Assembly (NCBI RefSeq): GCF_037975245.1
Contig: NC_092580.1
Location: 11,685,501 to 11,749,500 of the forward strand
Direction: 5' to 3'
DNA length: 64,000 bases
Origin: Apostichopus japonicus
Lineage: Eukaryota > Echinodermata > Holothuroidea > Aspidochirotida > Stichopodidae
Position numbers and translations under genes: made by a program
In this document: one piece after another, positions 15,401 through 25,110 of the stretch
Layout of the letters: every line of letters begins with the position of its first letter
How positions within the stretch are numbered: the stretch's first letter is position 1
The notes under the pieces: model-generated
Told to the model about the DNA's origin: nothing
What the model saw: only the letters and a program-made list of their open reading frames with translations
The model's database searches: none

Positions 15401-18400
15401 TTGTCGTCTTCAGTTTTATTTGATTTCTGTAGTTGAATTAATCAATCGTATCATAAATCTTGCTATGTCTTGACGTGCTCAATCGGTAGCATCACAGACC
15501 TTGGGAAGTTTAGTGTAGGAGACGAGGAAATAGGACTCTTACTGAAAATGTCACATAGGCAATTTCCTAAAACATGACCAGAAGATGCGGCCGACAGAAC
15601 AGTAATAAATAATTTGATATTATGTTGTCGAAAGGGCAGACCGCCCCCTATTTCAATTATGGCAAAAGTGTCTGCCGATTGATAAAACTCCACATCTCTG
15701 AAAAGCGACGGAAAAAGTAACAGGGGGGGGGGGAGGAGGGAGGGGTCACTTGGGATTACTTGGTTGGTTCCAATTTTTAGAATTGGAAAAGAGAAAAACT
15801 GGAAATGTGAAAGAAACACTGTGTCAAATTTTGTGCTGCAGAGTTCTGGATCAGAGAACAAAATGAGTGTATAGTAATTACATCTCATTCATTCGTGGGT
15901 AGATGATTTGGATACTAAATTGAACGTCCAAATGTCTAGGAGAGGAGGCAAGCACCCTCCTACACACACAAGTATCTATCTGGAGCAGCACTGAGAGTTT
16001 GGAAAATGAATTCAGAATTTCTGATGACACTAAATGGAATGTTTGTTTGTTTGTAATGTAACAAACAACAACTATGAGTATCCTCCATTTCACTTAATTA
16101 GTCTTAAGGGAACATTTTAATTTGAAATTAATTAAATGATAATACTGTACACCACCCCCCCTCCCCCCCCCCCCCTCTTGGTGAGTTGTTTGGTATACTG
16201 TAGGCCTGACAACAACTACCACACTACCGCACAATGTACTGCTTTTGTTTTTGAAAATGATTCAGGCTTTAATATTCATAATTAGCTTCCCATTAACTCT
16301 GATTTGCATCAAGGGATTTTTGAAATATTAAAATTGCCAAATTCATTGTAACATTTTTGAGGGAAATGTCATAAACCGGTCCAAAATTTGTTGGATCCAT
16401 TCTCGATATGTGGTCAGAATTGCGCACTAAGTGGCAAGTGTTAGTCGACTGCTGTCTGGTATTCACATCCTTCGATGGAAAGAAACCGGCAACTGGATGA
16501 CGTCGTCTGTTTACCAGACCTCAACACATAAAATTGCTGCACTTGTAGAGATTCCTGCAACCGTTCTGATTTTATTTGTCACAGTAACCACACTGTACAG
16601 TATTCTCCACGTGGCAGATGCAGTCGCATTCCAATTTTGGAAAATGGGCATGTAAAAAAAAGAAGAAATTGTTATTAAATTGATTACCCAAGAAAATTCT
16701 TCCTTGATACACCTGGTTGCTATGGTGACGAGCGATGTGATTGCGTACTACGACCTAATTGGTTCCAGTAACTGGTTCGTCGCAGAGGGATAAAAATTGT
16801 ACTTTTGTGCTAGGCAAATGAAACTGAAAAGGTTTCTTGCTTTGAAGAAAAAAAAGGTCTACAAATATGGAATAGCTTGCATTTATGGATGTTTTGAATA
16901 CTGCACAGTTTTCTAATTTGAATCACTTCACCACAGCAGTTCTGTTTATTTCTGACTTGAAAAAATAAAATGGTAAAAATAAATTTCATCCTACTTCCCT
17001 ATCCACAAGTATATATTTTTCACATACTACATTACTTTATGTAACAAGAATGTATGTATTAAAAGTTAACCCTTACTATTAGTATATAGACTAGTGTTGG
17101 CACAAAAGAAGCCAAAAAACTATCCTTGAACCAGAATCTCATCTCACAGAACATTATTGTTTGTCCGTATTTTAAGAACTTGGTCTCCAAGAAACCCTTT
17201 TGTTTCCAAACCTCCAGAGAACCAACTCCGCCTCTAGATTAAAATCCTAATGACCTAGATTATTCAAGCTGGTGACCTACAGTTGTTTGCACATCGAATA
17301 ATTAAGTTGTCAACATTTTGTTTTGTAACAGAATATAGCAGTTTTGAAGGCCGCTCTGATTTTTTTTATTGGTTCTTTATTAAAATACTACATGGTTCCT
17401 GTGAACATTTACAACTCGACTGTCACGTATTTGAAACTCGTATTCACTGTATCAATTTGCGATTTGGCCAATTTTTGCATAGGGTTTTGGGATGCAGGTA
17501 CTTGATAAATTATACCCCTAATGCACAAAGTATAGCTTGTTGAACACAATTTGGAGAGAGAGGTTGGTTAAGCATTGCATGGGTTGCTAGGGAAAAAAGG
17601 ATTAACTCTAAATTTGAATAACAGTATCTCTGTACTGTATTTATCTCTTTATGATCTAGGTTGTTCCATGTTGGTTGTTATGGCACTAAAGTGTATCGTA
17701 TGGCTAATGTATGTAATGTACACACATTAATGCTAACAGGTACATATTAAATACAACGTAATGTGCATTAGGGCTGTGCCGTTTACACGTTTAAACGTGT
17801 AAACGAACGAAACATCGTTTAAACGTTTAATAAAACCTGATGAACGTTTAAACGAAACTATGATTTAAACTGAATAATTCAAGGATGTTCTAAGAGAGGG
17901 CGTTATCACGAAATGGAAATCGCGGCCGCGATAGACACGTACATGTTATTTTGCAATAAATGAAAATGATTGTATAGAAGTTTATGGCGCAAAAAGAAGT
18001 TGCGGTATCGGGGTAGGAGGGGGGGAGGGGGAGCTGGGAAAGATACATAATTAAATGAACAATTGGGATGTGTATAAAAATAAGGTATTGCTTTTTATTA
18101 TTGCACTTCTAACTTTGGTAAAACAGACTGATGATAATTATGCTTGAAAAATAAAGTTATAGCACTTCGGTTGATGGATCTTTGTGTTTCGACATTTTGC
18201 CGATTTTAGTTCGTTTAAACGTTTAAACGAACGAAAAATCGGCCGTTTAAACGTTTAGGTCTTTAAACGAAAACTCACAGCCCCAATGTGCATACACATG
18301 TACGGGGAGAGATCTGACTTTGAGACAGTTCTGGTCTTTTTTTCTTGTTTTTTCCTTTTCTATATATTTTTCCCAGGGCTGCAAAATTCTACACTTATCT

Positions 18401-21400
18401 TTTGTGGCAGGGTTGATGAAACAAATTATGTTGATTTTTTTGTTTTGCTTTTGGATGCCCTAAGTTTATTGAAGTAACAAGGGTCTATGATTTAACGTTT
18501 ACTAGACAGTTTTGAAAGTCATTTTGTGGTGAAGAAAAAGAAGAAAAAGACGTAGCCAAATAATTTAAATTAGAGGCAGTCTTAAACTGTAGAATTAAGA
18601 TTGCCCGATAAAGATTTGAATAATGTAATAAGCTCATTTGATTATTGGTATAAAGGCAACGATTAAAACAGCAGAGCGAGAGAGAGAGAGTTTTATAACA
18701 AAAAAAATATATAAAAACTGCATTAAGATACAGACATAGGATTTTCTTTCCAAGGAGACTAGAAAGATGTGAACAAGGTCAAAAAAAAACGTTGGAGATG
18801 TGATTCTAGAGCTCTTAAACACGTGAAGTGGAATATTTGCCAAAAGATGGCCGTATATCAAAAGATTAAGAGTTAAGGAACGGTTTAGGGATGCCTTTTA
18901 AAACTCTGCATCCACTGTTCATCCACTGTTCACTTCAGCTCTGCTTTCTTCTTTTTTTTCCCTCTGGGTGAACTATTTCTATGATTCTCCTAAGCTACTG
19001 TACAGTTAAGTCTGGACACATTGTAATAGTGGTATACAGTACTGTAGGAACTCTTAGTGAGTTTGTACAGCTGACATTCTAGCATTCTTACCTGTACCTG
19101 TACTCATCTAAATGGATTTGTACTCTTACTCTTGGACATGTCACAGAAATGTTAAACTTAATTCCTTCAAGTTATTGCCAGGCAATTGAGGAGATGCAAA
19201 TTAGACAGTACTTTAATGTGTCAGTACTGGGGAAACAATTTCCATGGATGGACTTTGTCGTATATCTACAGTAAGGGCAGGGACAAGAATAAGCTGGTGC
19301 TTAATAGGTGCCAAACAGTGCCCTAAACTTCACGACTGGCGCCCAGATATGTCATAAAAAATAGGCTAAACGCCCCCTTTTTTTCTTCAACTTAGTAGCA
19401 CCGCAGCTAATTCCCCATATATTGAATGCTTATCACTTAAATGCAATGAGTTACAATAACGCCCAATTTGGACAAAACTCTAGTTTGCCCATTATGTCCT
19501 ATTCTACGAACACTTTAACATTGGCACTGTTATACGTCCAGGCAGGGCAGTGTAGAGTATATTTACGTCTGTGGCATTTGAATCTCCACTGTTTTAATGC
19601 ATGACACATTATTTCTGAAATGTTGACAACAATACCAACTATCTAGAAAGACATTTAGAATTATATGCACATCATCAAAGTCTTTGACATTTTTTACAAC
19701 ATTGTAAAGCTGTCAAGAAATAACTGTAGTGTATTTCACAGTCCCTCCACATGTCATAAATTTATCCCATGTAAATTACTTCAAAAGTTTCAAAATGTAA
19801 CACCTTTTCATTTGCAACTAAGGCACCTTAAACATGTCAAAGTAGAGAGGGGACACCCCCCCCCCATAGGCCGGCTTTCCCCTGGCCACAACATCAGCCA
19901 CGGTCAAGACTGGGGTCACCCAAAAACATTTTGATAAAGTCTGAATATCAGTGCTGTTGAGTACTGTTACATATAATTTGGTCTGTTAGGAGTTTATTGA
20001 ACAGTCTCACCTGCAAGAACCCGACATTTTCTGTTGTTTATGGTTAATTGATGTGGAAAGCAATCGTGTTGGTTTCCTGTCTGACAGATACATATGTTTC
20101 ATGTGTACTGAAGTAGAATTGCTAAAATATTCAAATAATGCCACGGAAACGATTTTTTTATTTCCCTCTCTAAAAGCATGGTATTGATTTGAATACTGGT
20201 TATTACTCAACAGTCAACACTGTCTGTAAGTCAAATTACGCAACATGTGATGTGATCGATATTAAGTGAAGTGTTCATTTTCATAAGTTAACGTTTCAAA
20301 AAATATCAAGATATTTGGATTTTCAAACACAGGAAGTGTTTGATTTACTTGTTTAACTTAAGCTATGACGGGAGTTACACTGATTCTTCAAAAATGTCTG
20401 GCTCAGGTTTATGCAATCCAGAGAGGAACACAATAGCAGATAGCAGAATATATGTAATAATATATATGTATGTCTTCTGTGGATGACATTCAAAGAATGC
20501 TGGAGATCCAGTCATGGAAATATATCTGATGATTAGAATATAAGTAATTATGAACATAAGTCAGTACCTACTGTAGGCAATATATATATATGCAAAGTAT
20601 TATATTAATTTGGAGAAGCTCCATGTCTAGTTATTGAAACAATATAAGAAAATATTTACACGTAAATTATGTAACGACCAAAAGTTGTTGCATGCAAATT
20701 CAAACATTTTGGATAAAATTCAGGAAAACTTCCGTTTTCAACTTGTGCTTGAAGTCTGCAAAATATTTACAGTGTTGTTATTTAAGTCAGTATTTTGCAT
20801 GATGGAGCTTGGGAAAGAAAACAGATTTTTCTTTCAAAAAAATTATAACATAGTGCAGTTCCTTTAATGGTCACAGTTCTAACTTACCAAATGGCAAATA
20901 TATTACAGAGATTATGATCTATCCAACATGTGTTTGTGTCTATAAATTGTCAGAATATTTTCAAATTGGTAATATGTAGGTTACTCGTTAGGAAAAATGG
21001 TTAAAATAATAGGAAAATGAAATTGCTTTAAAAAGTGTTCCAATCTTGTTATCATAGTTCTCCTAGCTCAAAAATTTATACGAGTACAGCTTTTCAGAGA
21101 AGTATATACATTACGGAGAGTGCTCTAATAGTTCTTGAAATTTATGTACCGTTGTTGTTGGTTCCTGCCTACAGAACCGTGTACTGTACTACCTGGGTAA
21201 ATCTTACAGTCAAGTTAATTCATACATGCCAGCCTTTTTGTATTATAAACATATATTTAGTATATATATTATATATTGAATACTGTCTACAGTTTATCCA
21301 CAGTAGTAAGACCTGACTAGTAGATTCCTCTTTGTACAGACTTTTATCAAGACATAATTAAGTTTTCTGCCCAGAATACTTCTTCAACCAAAAAACAAAT

Positions 21401-22973
21401 CCGGAAACAAAAATCCGGCAAGCACTGGTGTGCTTGTTCTTATCTGTCACGTATGGTTCAAGGTGAAGACGATTATTGATAAGAATCTGCAACTTGGTAG
21501 TTTAAAATGACATTGAGCTATTGATCAAACAAGAGAGTTAGTATACATGTACAGTAGTTATTTCTGCATGGCTTTGAAGATAATAGCTAACATATGTAGA
21601 TCTATGTAGTCCTGTGTACGTGTGTGTGTGAGTGCGTGCTTGTGTGGTGTTTGCTGCTACGTAGTACACTTGCTTAATATTTGCAAACAAATATGAGTTA
21701 TTGCTTTCAGGATTTTTATTTGATTTTTATACATGTATCACATTATGCAGTAGCATTTTGTAACTTCAAAACAATTTTTTTTTAACACTACTTGTATTCT
21801 ATAATATTGATATGAAGGGACTTTCATTTTTCGTTTCACAGTCGCATATCTAACCATGACAAAAGTGATCTGATTTTCAATTGAATACGTAACCATTTTC
21901 CCCTAACCACTACGCCCACTCCATCGCCCCTTTGCTTAGTTTATTGTACATCAATTACATAGAGAAGAGGCTTTACTTAGAAACCACATTCAAGCTTATA
22001 ATACTGAGTATCGTCCAGATTTATTATTGGGGGTGGGAAGCTGAGAGAGGAGGGGAATCTGGGAGGGGAATCTGGGAGGGGAAGGGAAGCTGGGAGTGGA
22101 GGGGAAGGGAAGCTGGGAAGGGAAGTAGGGAATGGATGGTGGGAGGGGAAGGTGGGAGGGAGGGTGGGTGGGAAGGGAATGGAAGCTAGGAGGGAAAGGG
22201 AAGGAAAGATGGGAGGGTGAACGTTGGAATGGGGGGGGAAGCTGGGATGGGGGAGTGGGAGGGGGAAAGCAGGTTTCAATGGGTTGGTGTGGATTGTACT
22301 TTATAGTTGTCTTCCTCCCTTTTCTTTCTTTCATCCTGTTAAGGAATCTTTCCTTTCTTCACTTATTACTCTTCTTTGGGGAGCGTGCTCATGCCAAGCC
22401 CCCATGATCAGGGCTTTTCAGCATATTGCCATGTCAAATATAAAATAACAATTGTTTTACTGTTTGAAACAACAGGTATGTTCTTAAATTTGTATTAATA
22501 ATATCAGTTAATGTTATGAAGAAAACAGCAACTGCATGAAATGGAATAAACATGTATCTAACTGTTTGCTGATTGATTGATTCATCTGTCATTGATCTGT
22601 CATAAACATGTGGCAACCTACAGTACTTCTCAATGTGATATATATATATAGGTTCTCAATTGCCAGATACTGTAGTATTGGCATGTAGTATATATATACT
22701 TTGTACTGCAGCTCCCTCTACATCTCCTCTCGTTTCTGCCACAGGGCTCTCCGAGAGGCGGGACCGTTTCCCTCTCTTCATCATCTCGACCTCTCCGGTT
22801 GCCTCAATGTCACTGCTGGCGGCCTCAGCGACTTTGTCAAAGTCTGCGAATCCCTGGATCATCGAGAATTCTTCTACTGCGACAACATCTTAGAGGGGCC
22901 GTACGCCACGACTGCCAGCGGCTGCCAAAACTTGGAGTGCAGCAACAGGGTCTGCTGTCGATCCGGAGAATAG
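331..22973 (+). CDS. FBXL5: F-box/LRR-repeat protein 5 (iron-sensing SCF subunit), nine coding exons
   Basis: FBXL5 is the substrate receptor of an SCF ubiquitin ligase that marks iron regulatory proteins for degradation when iron is plentiful. Coding exons: 331-414, 2017-2163, 4151-4348, 5770-5908, 7933-8121, 8698-8999, 10724-10806, 12020-12394, 22745-22973. They join in phase to 581 residues. Order of domains: hemerythrin-like iron domain (about 1-165), F-box (about 203-247), acidic linker (about 254-300), leucine-rich repeats, and a C-terminal iron-sulfur segment. The hemerythrin ligands known from human FBXL5 all have counterparts: H15, H57, E58, E61, H87, H137, E141. The four human cluster cysteines correspond to C551, C566, C576 and C577. 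The protein ends CCRSGE, as in human. Human FBXL5 is about 691 residues; the difference lies mainly in the loop inside the LRR region. The start at 331 puts H15 at the same position as in human. Confidence 0.95.
415..2016 (+). other. FBXL5 intron 1
   Basis: An intron of about 1.6 kb with GTAAGT donor and TTTCTTTCTCTTTCAG acceptor. I see no coding sequence or clear mobile element in it. Many short TACTA and TAGGCCTA strings recur between 470 and 1640, but no fixed period is evident. Confidence 0.7.
2017..2163 (+). CDS. FBXL5: FBXL5 coding exon 2
   Basis: Residues 29-77 of the hemerythrin-like domain, phase 0 at both ends. It holds the [14 protein letters not shown] motif with ligands H57, E58 and E61, matching human FKEFKMHEQIENEY. 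Donor GTACTG. Confidence 0.93.
2258..3449. mobile_element. Candidate non-autonomous hAT-like element in FBXL5 intron 2
   Basis: The 15-base string CAACCCTTTTTAATT at 2258-2272 recurs inverted at 3435-3449. The flanks are CCGTCAAT (2250-2257) and CTGTCAAT (3450-3457), an 8-bp direct repeat with one mismatch, as expected of a hAT target duplication. GTCGCC/GGCGAC strings cluster inside both ends as subterminal motifs. No transposase reading frame is visible, so this would be a non-autonomous copy of about 1.2 kb. The pairing is by eye. Confidence 0.5.
4151..4348 (+). CDS. FBXL5: FBXL5 coding exon 3
   Basis: Residues 78-143, the second half of the hemerythrin-like fold, phase 0 at both ends. 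It carries H87 (in EVHSDD) and H137 and E141 (in [10 protein letters not shown]), equivalent to human H80, H126 and E130. About seven residues more than in human precede H87. The donor GTTGGT is weak but is the one that joins to exon 4 as EEEE-IFQP, against human EEEE-VFQP. Confidence 0.88.
4349..5769 (+). other. FBXL5 intron 3
   Basis: An intron of about 1.4 kb with acceptor ACCAACAG. AT-rich with short homopolymers. I see no gene or clear repeat in it. Confidence 0.6.
5770..5908 (+). CDS. FBXL5: FBXL5 coding exon 4
   Basis: Residues 144-189 plus the first base of codon 190. It begins [15 protein letters not shown], matching human VFQPMLMEYFTYEEL, and closes the hemerythrin-like domain. The last codon is split after its first base; donor GTATCC. 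Confidence 0.92.
5909..7932 (+). other. FBXL5 intron 4
   Basis: An intron of about 2 kb, AT-rich, with acceptor TCTCGTTACAG. It contains a short pyrimidine run at 7803-7817. No gene or convincing mobile element was seen. Confidence 0.6.
7933..8121 (+). CDS. FBXL5: FBXL5 coding exon 5 (F-box)
   Basis: Residues 190-252, with the F-box at about 203-247: [19 protein letters not shown] followed by C-R-C-Q-Q-V and [11 protein letters not shown]. This is the segment that binds SKP1 in F-box proteins. The last codon is split after its first base. Confidence 0.95.
8698..8999 (+). CDS. FBXL5: FBXL5 coding exon 6 (acidic linker and first LRR)
   Basis: Residues 253-353. After [11 protein letters not shown] comes a very acidic, serine-rich stretch including [14 protein letters not shown], matching the acidic WDEDADIDESEES linker of human FBXL5, then the helix and strand that open the LRR domain ([17 protein letters not shown]). 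Ends in phase 0 with GTAAGC donor. Confidence 0.93.
9000..10723 (+). other. FBXL5 intron 6, with a local duplication
   Basis: An intron of about 1.7 kb. The strings TACTGAA..TTCATAGTT..CTGTGGAGGGATG and CATTGATAA at 9953-10037 recur at 10200-10264, so this looks like an imperfect duplication 245 bp apart. G-rich runs lie at 9074-9110 and 10355-10380. No gene seen. Confidence 0.55.
10724..10806 (+). CDS. FBXL5: FBXL5 coding exon 7 (LRR)
   Basis: Residues 354-380 plus two bases of codon 381: one leucine-rich repeat reading [18 protein letters not shown], aligned with human VRQILELCPNLEHLDLTQ. Donor GTAAGT, acceptor CATCCCGTAG. Confidence 0.9.
12020..12394 (+). CDS. FBXL5: FBXL5 coding exon 8 (LRRs with short central loop)
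   Basis: Residues 381-505 plus two bases of codon 506. It holds an LRR ([20 protein letters not shown]), a loop of about 85 residues with a single CPQC pair, then [18 protein letters not shown], which matches human [18 protein letters not shown]. In human the same loop is much longer and cysteine-rich. Acceptor TGTTCATTTCAG, donor GTGAGT. Confidence 0.93.
13321..13406 (-). repeat. Dispersed repeat copy, also at 45191-45300
   Basis: Read on the minus strand, this stretch gives TTTAGCCTCTGAAGAA, ATCCTGCTAGGAT, AAC, and a run ending ACACAGCTCT. The same order appears on the plus strand at 45191-45300. Two related copies in opposite orientation mark an interspersed repeat of unknown class. Confidence 0.6.
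14159..14292 (+). repeat. Dispersed repeat, copy 1 of a pair
   Basis: About 135 bp starting TTATCTTTTGTGGCAG, containing ACAAATTATG, TAAGTTTA, TAACAAGG and GATTTAACGTTTA, and ending near TTTTGTGGT. The same strings in the same order occur at 18392-18534. I do not recognise the family. Confidence 0.65.
14874..14943 (+). repeat. tRNA-derived sequence (SINE head or tRNA pseudogene)
   Basis: The stretch has a GTGGTTAGGGTG A-box-like segment, an anticodon-like hairpin (CCGC, a seven-base loop ATATAAA, GCGG), and a near-perfect B box GGTTCGAATCCCG, followed by a T6 run. The acceptor stem does not pair and the T stem has a mismatch, so it is unlikely to be a working tRNA. It is better read as a SINE head or pseudogene. 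Confidence 0.45.
14990..15030. repeat. TA microsatellite
   Basis: A run of alternating T and A with minor interruptions, just downstream of the tRNA-derived sequence. TA runs often lie at SINE tails, but a direct link is only an inference. Confidence 0.85.
17769..18285. mobile_element. hAT-type miniature inverted-repeat element with perfect 8-bp target duplication
   Basis: The ends are TAGGGCTGTG at 17769-17778 and its inverted form CACAGCCCCA at 18276-18285 (nine of ten bases pair). Both sides carry the same 8-bp string ATGTGCAT (17761-17768 and 18286-18293), the duplication length typical of hAT elements. Six copies of the palindrome GTTTAAAC lie near the two ends, three on each side. In hAT elements such subterminal repeats are usually transposase binding sites. 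At 517 bp with no transposase frame, it is non-autonomous. Confidence 0.8.
18392..18534 (+). repeat. Dispersed repeat, copy 2 of a pair
   Basis: Related along its length to 14159-14292: TTATCTTTTGTGGCAG, ACAAATTATG, TAAGTTTA, GTAACAAGGG, GATTTAACGTTTA and TTTTGTGGT occur in the same order and orientation. It starts about 100 bp after the hAT-type element ends. Confidence 0.65.
22027..22270 (+). repeat. Polypurine block of GGGAGGGGAA/GGGAAGCTGGGA units
   Basis: About 240 bp made almost wholly of G and A on the plus strand, with degenerate units such as GGGAGGGGAA, GGGAAGCTGGGA and GGGAAGGAAAG. The complementary strand is a C/T tract. Overlapping open frames in it are by-products of the low complexity. 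Such tracts can form triplex or G-quadruplex DNA. Confidence 0.85.
22745..22973 (+). CDS. FBXL5: FBXL5 coding exon 9 (last LRR and iron-sulfur segment)
   Basis: Residues 506-581 and the TAG stop. It reads [17 protein letters not shown], then [16 protein letters not shown] and CCRSGE. The cysteines at 551, 566, 576 and 577 match the human residues C662, C676, C686 and C687 reported to hold a 2Fe-2S cluster. Acceptor TCTGCCACAG. Confidence 0.95.
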
Positions 22974-23122
22974 AAAACACCATTAACCCTGTACTCTGAT
23001 CACTACCGTAAGTTTCCCACAGAGTTGAGTTTACTTTGCAAGTCTCTTTACACACTAGCGTGTCTGCTTTTATTGGGGGGGGGGGATGGCAGCTGTTCAG
23101 TAAAATGCTAGAAAAATCTCTA

Positions 23123-23128
23123 AATAAA
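23123..23128 (+). terminator. Candidate polyadenylation signal for FBXL5
   Basis: AATAAA, 150 bases after the stop codon. A second AATAAA lies at 24097-24102. The sequence does not decide which is used. Confidence 0.35.
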
Positions 23129-24120
23129 ATTCCACTTGTAGTAAGGATTTGTTTCTTGAACTGTGATTACCCCCCCTCCACCCCCCCCCCATTCTTATAG
23201 GAAATATCTCATTCAGCAAATGACATGTAGTGTGTTGAAGTTTTCTGACAAGAGTAACTTTACTCTCCCACTTAACATCATTTTACATCACTCTCACTTT
23301 ACATCAAGAGAGTTTCTGTAAGTTCTTACAAAACTGCAACTATCATATGGGGTGAATTTGAATAATGCAATGGTTTTGTGTTAAATTATTCTATCTGAAA
23401 ATATAACCACAATACATTATCTTAGCTTACTGTGCAGAGTTGTCTTAAATATCGTGCTTGTTTCGACAACTGACATTTGAAGGTTTGGCATATTGTGGGA
23501 GGCTACTGTGTGTAGCTAATAAAAAAAAAGCCTTTGCTGTAAAACCTTTTTTTTGTTGTGCACTTTGAGTGATAAACAGTTTAGTTCGCTGCCCCCTCTC
23601 CTATATCAGCTCTTGAGTGTTCTGTAAACTGACATAGTTTGAATGACTGCATATATCAGAGTCAATGTGGTGCACAGGTGACAGTTATGTCTCTCATTCA
23701 GTAGTTAAAATGTACAGTGTCTGTTGCAGACAGTAACCATGGCAACCACACTAGTTTTCTGCGCCACAGCGGAGCGAGCGCATCAATTATGGACAGATAA
23801 TGCACACTCACATAGATTATTTAGACGACCAAACTGTCAAAATCATGTCTGTACCTGCGAAAGTGCTTCGGCCCTACATTACTTTGATGTTTGCCATGTT
23901 AAAATGGCAAGGTTGATGTTGCCTGCCAAGATTTAGAGAAATCTGATCGTGGTCTTGTACAGATACAGTAGTTTTTTTTATTATAAATATAACCAGTTTC
24001 ATTTCAGGTGCTTCATACTTGTCATTTTCAAATCGTCAAATAAGTCCTGATGCCTGTTATTAAGTTTTGTGTTCTGTAGTATAGTGAATATAACTAAATA
24101 AATTGCTTTAATATTTATAG

Positions 24121-24200
24121 TGATAAAGGCTCGTAGCCTTTAGAGTGTCCGACCCACAACCCTCTAGGTTCCTGGTTCAAGACATGCCAGGAACCAGATT
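24121..24200 (+). repeat. Possible tRNA-derived SINE remnant
   Basis: GCTCGTAGCCTTTAGAGTG resembles an A box and GGTTCAAGAC, about 45 bases later, a degraded B box, followed by GCCAGGAACC. The spacing suits a tRNA-derived promoter but the fold is poor, so the call is weak. Confidence 0.25.
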
Positions 24201-24599
24201 CTCTTGACCTATTACAAGATGCTGCTGCTGAGTTTGCTGAACGGCCAAGTCTTCCGTGGGGGGGGGGGGGGGAGGGGTGCCTACAGCTCTAGCAGTATTT
24301 GAGAAATTTTCAGATATAGAGGTACCCTCTCCTGCAAGGGACAGGGACATTAAAATGGATGGGACAGGGACATTAAAATGGATGGGACAGGGACATAAAC
24401 ATTTGGATTACATGCCTCCCTCCGTTTATTAATAAAAGTTAATTAATAAAATTATGATTAATACAGATGCTGGTTATCACCCAGGATCATCACATACATG
24501 GATCTACTATAGGGTTTCAAATGAGCTTCTGTCTAACCCACAAGATTCGCTAAAACTATCGGCACATAATATTATTGGAGATGAATTGCATGCATTTTC

Positions 24600-25110
24600 A
24601 CTTGTATTAGTTACTAGGTTTCTTAATAGATCTAGGTTTCATATCCATAATATATAAGTTTCTTAAAAGATACGTTTTTTGATACATAGGTTTCATATCC
24701 ATAATAGATAGGTTTCTTAATAGATAGGTTTCATATCCATAATAGATAGGTTTCTTAATAGATAGGTTTCTTAATAGATAGGTTTCTTAATAGATAAGTT
24801 TTTTGGTAGATAGTTTTCATGTCCATAATAGATAGGATTCTTAATAGATCTTTAGGTTTCTTAATAGATAGGTTTCATATCCATAATAGATAGGTTTCTT
24901 AATAGATAGGTTTCTTAATAGATAAGTTTTTTGGTAGATAGTTTTCATGTCCATAATAGATAGGATTCTTAATAGATCTTTAGGTTTCTTAATAGATAGG
25001 TTTCTTAATAGATAGGTTTCTTAATAGATAGGTTTCATATCTATAATAAATAGGTTGCTTAATAGATAGGTTTCATATCCATAATAGATAGGTTTCTTAA
25101 TAGATCCACT
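24600..25110 (+). repeat. Minisatellite of two alternating units
   Basis: About 0.5 kb built from two related units: a 16-mer GATAGGTTTCTTAATA and a 22-base version with GATAGGTTTCATATCC plus ATAATA. Variants with TTTTTTGGTAGATAGTTTTC also recur, so there is a higher-order pattern. Copies adjoin directly with no unique spacers. Confidence 0.9.

Larger units (their letters stand above)
12395..22744 (+). other. FBXL5 intron 8, 10.3 kb, repeat-filled
   Basis: The longest intron in the window. It carries the mobile elements, dispersed repeats, tRNA-like sequence, polypurine block and microsatellites listed separately. Human FBXL5 is continuous across this junction (GLR-VLTLGGGLP against [12 protein letters not shown] here), so no exon appears to be missed inside it. 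The open frames within it show no family resemblance. Confidence 0.75.
22974..24600 (+). other. Probable FBXL5 3' UTR and downstream flank
   Basis: No coding sequence is seen. AATAAA signals occur at 23123-23128 and 24097-24102, either of which could end the FBXL5 transcript. The stretch contains a G10 run near 23078, a C-rich block at 23170-23191, a G14 run near 24258 and two copies of GGGACAGGGACATTAAAATG around 24340-24380. Confidence 0.45.

Noticed and set aside
21977-22407. Several overlapping frames of 85-112 codons rich in Gly/Trp/Glu or Pro/Ser/Phe
   Set aside because: They arise from the polypurine block, which lacks stops in several frames. Their composition simply mirrors the repeat.
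22656-23055. Minus-strand and out-of-frame plus-strand frames over the last FBXL5 exon
   Set aside because: Shadows of exon 9, which is explained by the FBXL5 reading frame with conserved cysteines.
24600-25110. CRISPR-like regular array
   Set aside because: Units adjoin directly, with no unique spacers, in a eukaryotic genome. It is a minisatellite.
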